Shown here in pieces: positions 30,795-33,582 of a stretch of 33,582 nucleotides of DNA. A program made the position numbers and the translations under genes. Numbering within the stretch: the stretch's first letter is position 1; each line of letters starts with the position of its first letter. The DNA is from Bacilli bacterium (GTDB lineage Bacteria; Bacillota_I; Bacilli_A; RFN20; CAG-826): the NCBI GenBank assembly GCA_024695235.1, contig JAILIP010000003.1, positions 1 to 33,582 of the forward strand, read 5' to 3'. The notes beneath the pieces were generated by a model that saw only the letters and a program-made list of their open reading frames with translations, did not search any database and had not been told where the DNA came from.

Positions 30795-30841
30795 TGCATC
30801 CCTTTCTCTCTATCTTTAGAATTAATTTAGGAGTTTTTAAG

Positions 30842-31600
30842 ATGAGAGTAACTGTAAAAGAGTTTTCAAATTTTGGTATTTTAACTAAAAGATTAAATTT
30901 GGTTTTAAATAGCGGGATGCTTTTATATTGTGTTTCAAGGTTGACGTGCGCAAAGAAAACCAACTTTTGGAAAGCAGCAGAACGATGTTATAATGTGAGA
31001 AATGGTGTAGTTATTTCTAATAGAAATACGACTCGTGTTTTATCGTTTGCATATTTGATGAAGACATATGACTTAAATCAGTGTTTACCTATCCCATTTG
31101 GCCACGAGCCAGTTACTTATATGGCATTGAATTTTCTAACAAACGACAGGGCGCTTTTTAATATTTCTGAGTCCCCTTTAACCACATTAAAATTGAACAA
31201 AAGGACAATCACCAAACGTTTAAATTGCTTAAATTGTTCTAAAGGATATGCTTGCTGTTTTGATATAGCAACAAATGAACTTGGTCTTCACGATCCATAT
31301 ATGGAATTAAATGAAAAGTCTTGCTCTGATTTTCAAAATCAAATAATTGAATTTTATCAAAAATTGAAAAACGACATGCTTGAACTAAATAATCATCACT
31401 TACTCAATGTAAAAGAAAGAGATTATTGTGTTAAAAAATCTGGAAATCTTTGCTTAGGACTTGATTCAAAAATTATGAAAGCAGATGTAATTAATAAAAA
31501 GTTACTTGATGAAGTTTTTCACGTTAGTTTTGATGAAGAACAAATGTTTATTAAAGACGGTATATTTATTCAAATAAGGAGAAACAATTATGAAAAATAA
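30842..31600 (+). CDS. Cys-rich protein of unknown function
   Basis: This 252-residue protein has no signal peptide; I recognise no family. Notable are a middle Cys group LNCLNCSKGYACCFD, which could bind a metal, the segments TRVLSFAYLMKTYDL and CLPIPFGHEPVTYMALNFLT, and a late short strand FDEEQMFIKDGIFIQIRRN. It uses many TTA/AAT/ATT codons, unlike the CTC/CTT/ATC-rich core genes nearby, which suggests recent arrival. The start at 30842 follows TTAGGAG. Its end overlaps the lipoprotein gene start by 11 nt, so both are one unit. Partner function with the lipoprotein is possible but not shown. Confidence 0.7.
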   Translation: MRVTVKEFSNFGILTKRLNLVLNSGMLLYCVSRLTCAKKTNFWKAAERCYNVRNGVVISNRNTTRVLSFAYLMKTYDLNQCLPIPFGHEPVTYMALNFLTNDRALFNISESPLTTLKLNKRTITKRLNCLNCSKGYACCFDIATNELGLHDPYMELNEKSCSDFQNQIIEFYQKLKNDMLELNNHHLLNVKERDYCVKKSGNLCLGLDSKIMKADVINKKLLDEVFHVSFDEEQMFIKDGIFIQIRRNNYEK

Positions 31601-33110
31601 ACGCTTGCATTTAGCCTTTTTGCTATTGGCTTCACTTTTATCAGCTTGCAATGCATCATCTTCTATTAATTCTAGTACAGAAACAAATGGTTCAGCCTCA
31701 GAGAAAGTTGAAGAAAATAAAACGTATACAGTTACATGGATGAATTATGATGGAAAAGTTTTAGAAACTGATACTGATGTTGAATATGGTTCTGTGCCAT
31801 CCTTTGACAGTGATGTTCCTACAAAAAGTACCAATGCAGGCTACTTATATTCATTTGATGGGTGGTATCCGAATATTGTCCCAGTCGTAAGTGATATTAC
31901 ATATAAAGCACAATTTAGCGAAGCATTAAATAGTTATACTATTACTTGGAAAAACTATGATGGTTCCGTTTTAAAAATTGATAAAAATGTTAAACATGGT
32001 GATATACCATTTTACGAAGGCCCGAATCCAACAAAACCGACTACAAACGAATTTGCTTTTAATTGGTGTGGATGGGAACCTGCTATTGTCGAGACAACGG
32101 AAGATAAAGAATATACTGCTATATTTACTAATGATGGAAGTCTTGGCCTACAATTAGAGCTTTCAAATGATGGTGAATATTATTCTATATTGGGACCTGG
32201 CACATATAATTTATCAACGCTTTCCATTCCTACTAGTTACAACGAAAAACCTATTAAGAAAATATGCAGCTATGCATTTGAAAAATGTTCTTTCTTACGA
32301 GAAGTTGTGATTCCTAATAGTATTGAAACAATTGGCTCTTTTGCTTTTGAAAATTGTTACAAATTAAATAGGTTTGAAACAAAAGGCAACATCAATGATA
32401 TTGGTGCTACCATTCTCCATGGATGTTCAAGTGTAGAAGAAATGGTGCTATATTCTTGCAAACAGCAGATATACAAGTATTTTGATTCATTATCACAATA
32501 TGATTTATATTTATACGAAGATGGTACGGAAGCCTATTCTTCCGACTTAGTCGCTTATTTGCCTAAGGATGTTTCTGGGTATTTGACGATTTTTTATTCT
32601 TGTGAAACAATAATTGGCGGTTCACACACTTACGAACGCATTGGTGGATTTTATTATCATCTTCCTGAATCATTTAAGCGATTAGAAATAAAAAGTGGTG
32701 CTATACCAGATTATTGTTGTTACGTGGCCAAAAACACAAACATCCGATATTCACCTTTGAAGGAACTTGTATTAGGCGATGATGTAACTAGTATAGGCGA
32801 GTATGCCTTTGCAGGTTGTAAATTCAAAACAAAGATTAAACTTGGCAATGGTATCAGATTCATTCATGAATATGCTTTCTTTGATTGTGGTCCTAATGCT
32901 GGATGGAACTTACTTCTTCCAGCTTCCTTAGAAGATATTGGTGCATATTCATTAGCATTTACTTCAATGTCTTTTGAATTAAATTATTCAGGAACTATAA
33001 GTCAATTTGGCGCAATTTTAAAGAGATACTATTGGAATAAACATCCTGAAGAATCTGGTACGATAATTAGCGTTGTTCACTGCTCTGATGGCGATTATAC
33101 GGTTAGCTAA
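31590..33110 (+). CDS. Surface lipoprotein with InlB-type and BspA-type repeats
   Basis: This 506-residue exported lipoprotein has lipobox LLSAC (Cys20) and a Ser/Asn-rich linker. Two InlB B-repeat-like domains (Flg_new type) begin YTVTWMNYDGKVLETDTDVEYG and YTITWKNYDGSVLKIDKNVKHG (about residues 46-110 and 112-178). The rest is a BspA-type leucine-rich fold: KKICSYAFEKCSFLREVVIPNSIETIGSFAFENC, VTSIGEYAFAGCKFKTKIKLG, then ending VHCSDGDYTVS, a usual BspA end. It binds host or matrix ligands at the cell surface by analogy. AAGGAGA lies before the ATG. It overlaps the Cys-rich gene and shares its AT-rich codon choice. Confidence 0.88.
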   Translation: MKNKRLHLAFLLLASLLSACNASSSINSSTETNGSASEKVEENKTYTVTWMNYDGKVLETDTDVEYGSVPSFDSDVPTKSTNAGYLYSFDGWYPNIVPVVSDITYKAQFSEALNSYTITWKNYDGSVLKIDKNVKHGDIPFYEGPNPTKPTTNEFAFNWCGWEPAIVETTEDKEYTAIFTNDGSLGLQLELSNDGEYYSILGPGTYNLSTLSIPTSYNEKPIKKICSYAFEKCSFLREVVIPNSIETIGSFAFENCYKLNRFETKGNINDIGATILHGCSSVEEMVLYSCKQQIYKYFDSLSQYDLYLYEDGTEAYSSDLVAYLPKDVSGYLTIFYSCETIIGGSHTYERIGGFYYHLPESFKRLEIKSGAIPDYCCYVAKNTNIRYSPLKELVLGDDVTSIGEYAFAGCKFKTKIKLGNGIRFIHEYAFFDCGPNAGWNLLLPASLEDIGAYSLAFTSMSFELNYSGTISQFGAILKRYYWNKHPEESGTIISVVHCSDGDYTVS

Positions 33111-33269
33111 ATTTGTTAATTGATTCAAGTGGGTTTTCGCTATAGTTATCAAATTAATATATATTGCTTTTTTATTAAACCGTTGAGCTTGCTTTATCCT
33201 GAAGATATGAAGCTGGTCTTATATAAATCTTAGATGGGTTTAATAAATTAAGATCTTTCAAGTTGACAT
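33111..33269. other. AT-rich non-coding stretch, no recognised content
   Basis: No reading frame of note on either strand and no strong hairpin. Together with the remnant at 33270 and the following sequence to 33447 it forms more than 300 bases without an intact gene. Confidence 0.5.
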
Positions 33270-33368
33270 TCAAAATTTACAACATTTATTGATAAAGTGG
33301 TAGCCTACAACGATTTGTCTCTTGAATTCCATTTTGTAACCGGCCAGGCAATTAAAATTAAAATTTAA
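33270..33368 (+). pseudogene. Probable C-terminal remnant of a serine recombinase
   Basis: A 32-codon open frame reads FIDKVVAYNDLSLEFHF, then VTGQAIKIKI and TAA (33366-33368). The pattern F-I-x-K-V-x-V/A-Y-x-x-x-x-x-E-F-x-F-x-x-G-x-x-I resembles the end of large site-specific recombinases of Bacillota. It has no start codon or ribosome site and an in-frame stop (33264-33266) lies just upstream. A worn end of a mobile element is the best reading, but short matches can mislead. Confidence 0.35.
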
Positions 33369-33447
33369 CAATTCGAAACTCGAGTATACTTCCAATTCAA
33401 AATGTCTTTTGTATCAAATGTTTGTAACGAAGACACTTAAAAAACGA

Positions 33448-33479
33448 GACATTCCCACAACATTGGGATGTCTTTTTTC
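33448..33479 (+). terminator. Terminator
   Basis: GACATTCCCA (33448-33457), CAACAT, TGGGATGTC (33464-33472) with one bulged T, then six T. It lies 340 nt after the lipoprotein stop and may belong to the lost recombinase gene. Confidence 0.75.
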
Positions 33480-33510
33480 TTATAAGTGTAAAAGTAAAGT
33501 GTTTTTAAAA

Positions 33511-33542
33511 AAGAGTGAATTTTTTCACTCTTAATGTATAAT
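33511..33542. promoter_or_regulatory. Palindrome and -10 box ahead of the last gene
   Basis: AAGAGTGAA-TTTT-TTCACTCTT (33511-33532) is preceded by an A-run that gives T's on the minus strand (minus-strand terminator or operator). It abuts TATAAT at 33537-33542, 7 nt before ATG 33550. Confidence 0.45.
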
Positions 33543-33549
33543 ACTAGAT

Positions 33550-33582
33550 ATGAATATAGAACGTGAAATATTTGCGAGTTAT
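33550..33582 (+). CDS. Start of a gene cut by the window end
   Basis: ATG 33550 opens MNIEREIFASY and runs off the window. The TATAAT box 7 nt before it and lack of a ribosome site match the leaderless pattern of other genes here. Function unknown. Confidence 0.45.
   Translation, partial: MNIEREIFASY

Noticed and set aside
30653-33582. Integrated element bounded by att direct repeats at tRNA-Thr
   Set aside because: I could not find a second copy of the tRNA 3' end in the window; only the remnant and composition suggest integration.

Overview
The window is a low-GC bacterial chromosome segment that uses the standard bacterial genetic code: Trp is TGG, and TGA is a real stop at 18488-18490 on the minus strand. 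The gene set suggests an uncultured, strictly anaerobic, gut-type member of the Bacillota (Bacilli/Erysipelotrichia/former Tenericutes side). It includes a trimeric NAD-linked [FeFe] hydrogenase, rubrerythrin, DegV and PlsX lipid genes, and surface proteins with Ig-like, InlB-type and BspA-type repeats. The genus cannot be fixed from sequence alone.

Layout. At 1-141 is the worn right end of an IS3-type element. At 169-2498 is a regulator/ABC-exporter/LOR-protein operon. At 2555-2875 is a small unknown gene followed by a structured element. At 3029-5611, on the minus strand, are an acyltransferase-3 protein and an O-antigen-ligase-like polymerase. At 5654-9083 is a 1056-residue anchored surface protein with a long, refoldable leader. 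At 9109-14414 is a six-gene operon behind a purine-riboswitch-family aptamer: guaD, a membrane protein, plsX, acpP, degV and a PlsC-like acyltransferase. At 14439-15275 is an aquaporin. At 15318-16558 are a membrane protein and rubrerythrin. At 16592-16830 are tRNA-Asp and tRNA-Phe. At 16911-17448 is a second small gene plus structured element, resembling the 2555 module. At 17449-19732, on the minus strand, are a second zinc-ribbon acyltransferase and an alpha/beta hydrolase, divergent from a double-HTH membrane regulator at 19810. At 20708-22157 are a DUF2974-like lipase-fold protein and a stand-alone FakA-type C-terminal domain. At 22179-26429 is the HydCBA hydrogenase operon. At 26440-26560 is a tiny transcription unit. 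At 26570-28213, on the minus strand, is an unknown membrane-anchored protein. Endonuclease I, rimO and tRNA-Thr follow. From 30842 to the end is an accessory stretch: a Cys-rich unknown, a BspA-type lipoprotein, a likely recombinase remnant and the start of another gene.

Themes. Lipid metabolism recurs: PlsX, ACP, DegV/FakB, two paralogous zinc-ribbon acyltransferases, two hydrolases and a lone FakA-like domain. The phospholipid genes sit downstream of guanine deaminase and its riboswitch, so purine status may influence their transcription if the operon is read through. Several genes (5611-, 4453-, 15333+, 19732-, 19810+, 20744+, 33550+) have a good -10 box only 6-9 nt before the ATG and no Shine-Dalgarno sequence. 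This implies frequent leaderless transcripts alongside conventional ones.

Most notable non-coding signals: the purine-type aptamer at 9109-9179; the mutually exclusive pairings in the leader at 5688-5796; the repeated structured element at 2950-3024 and 17360-17425 next to related small proteins; the atypical T-loop of tRNA-Phe; and the small hairpin-containing unit at 26440-26560. All functional statements are readings of sequence plus family knowledge; nothing was searched or computed.
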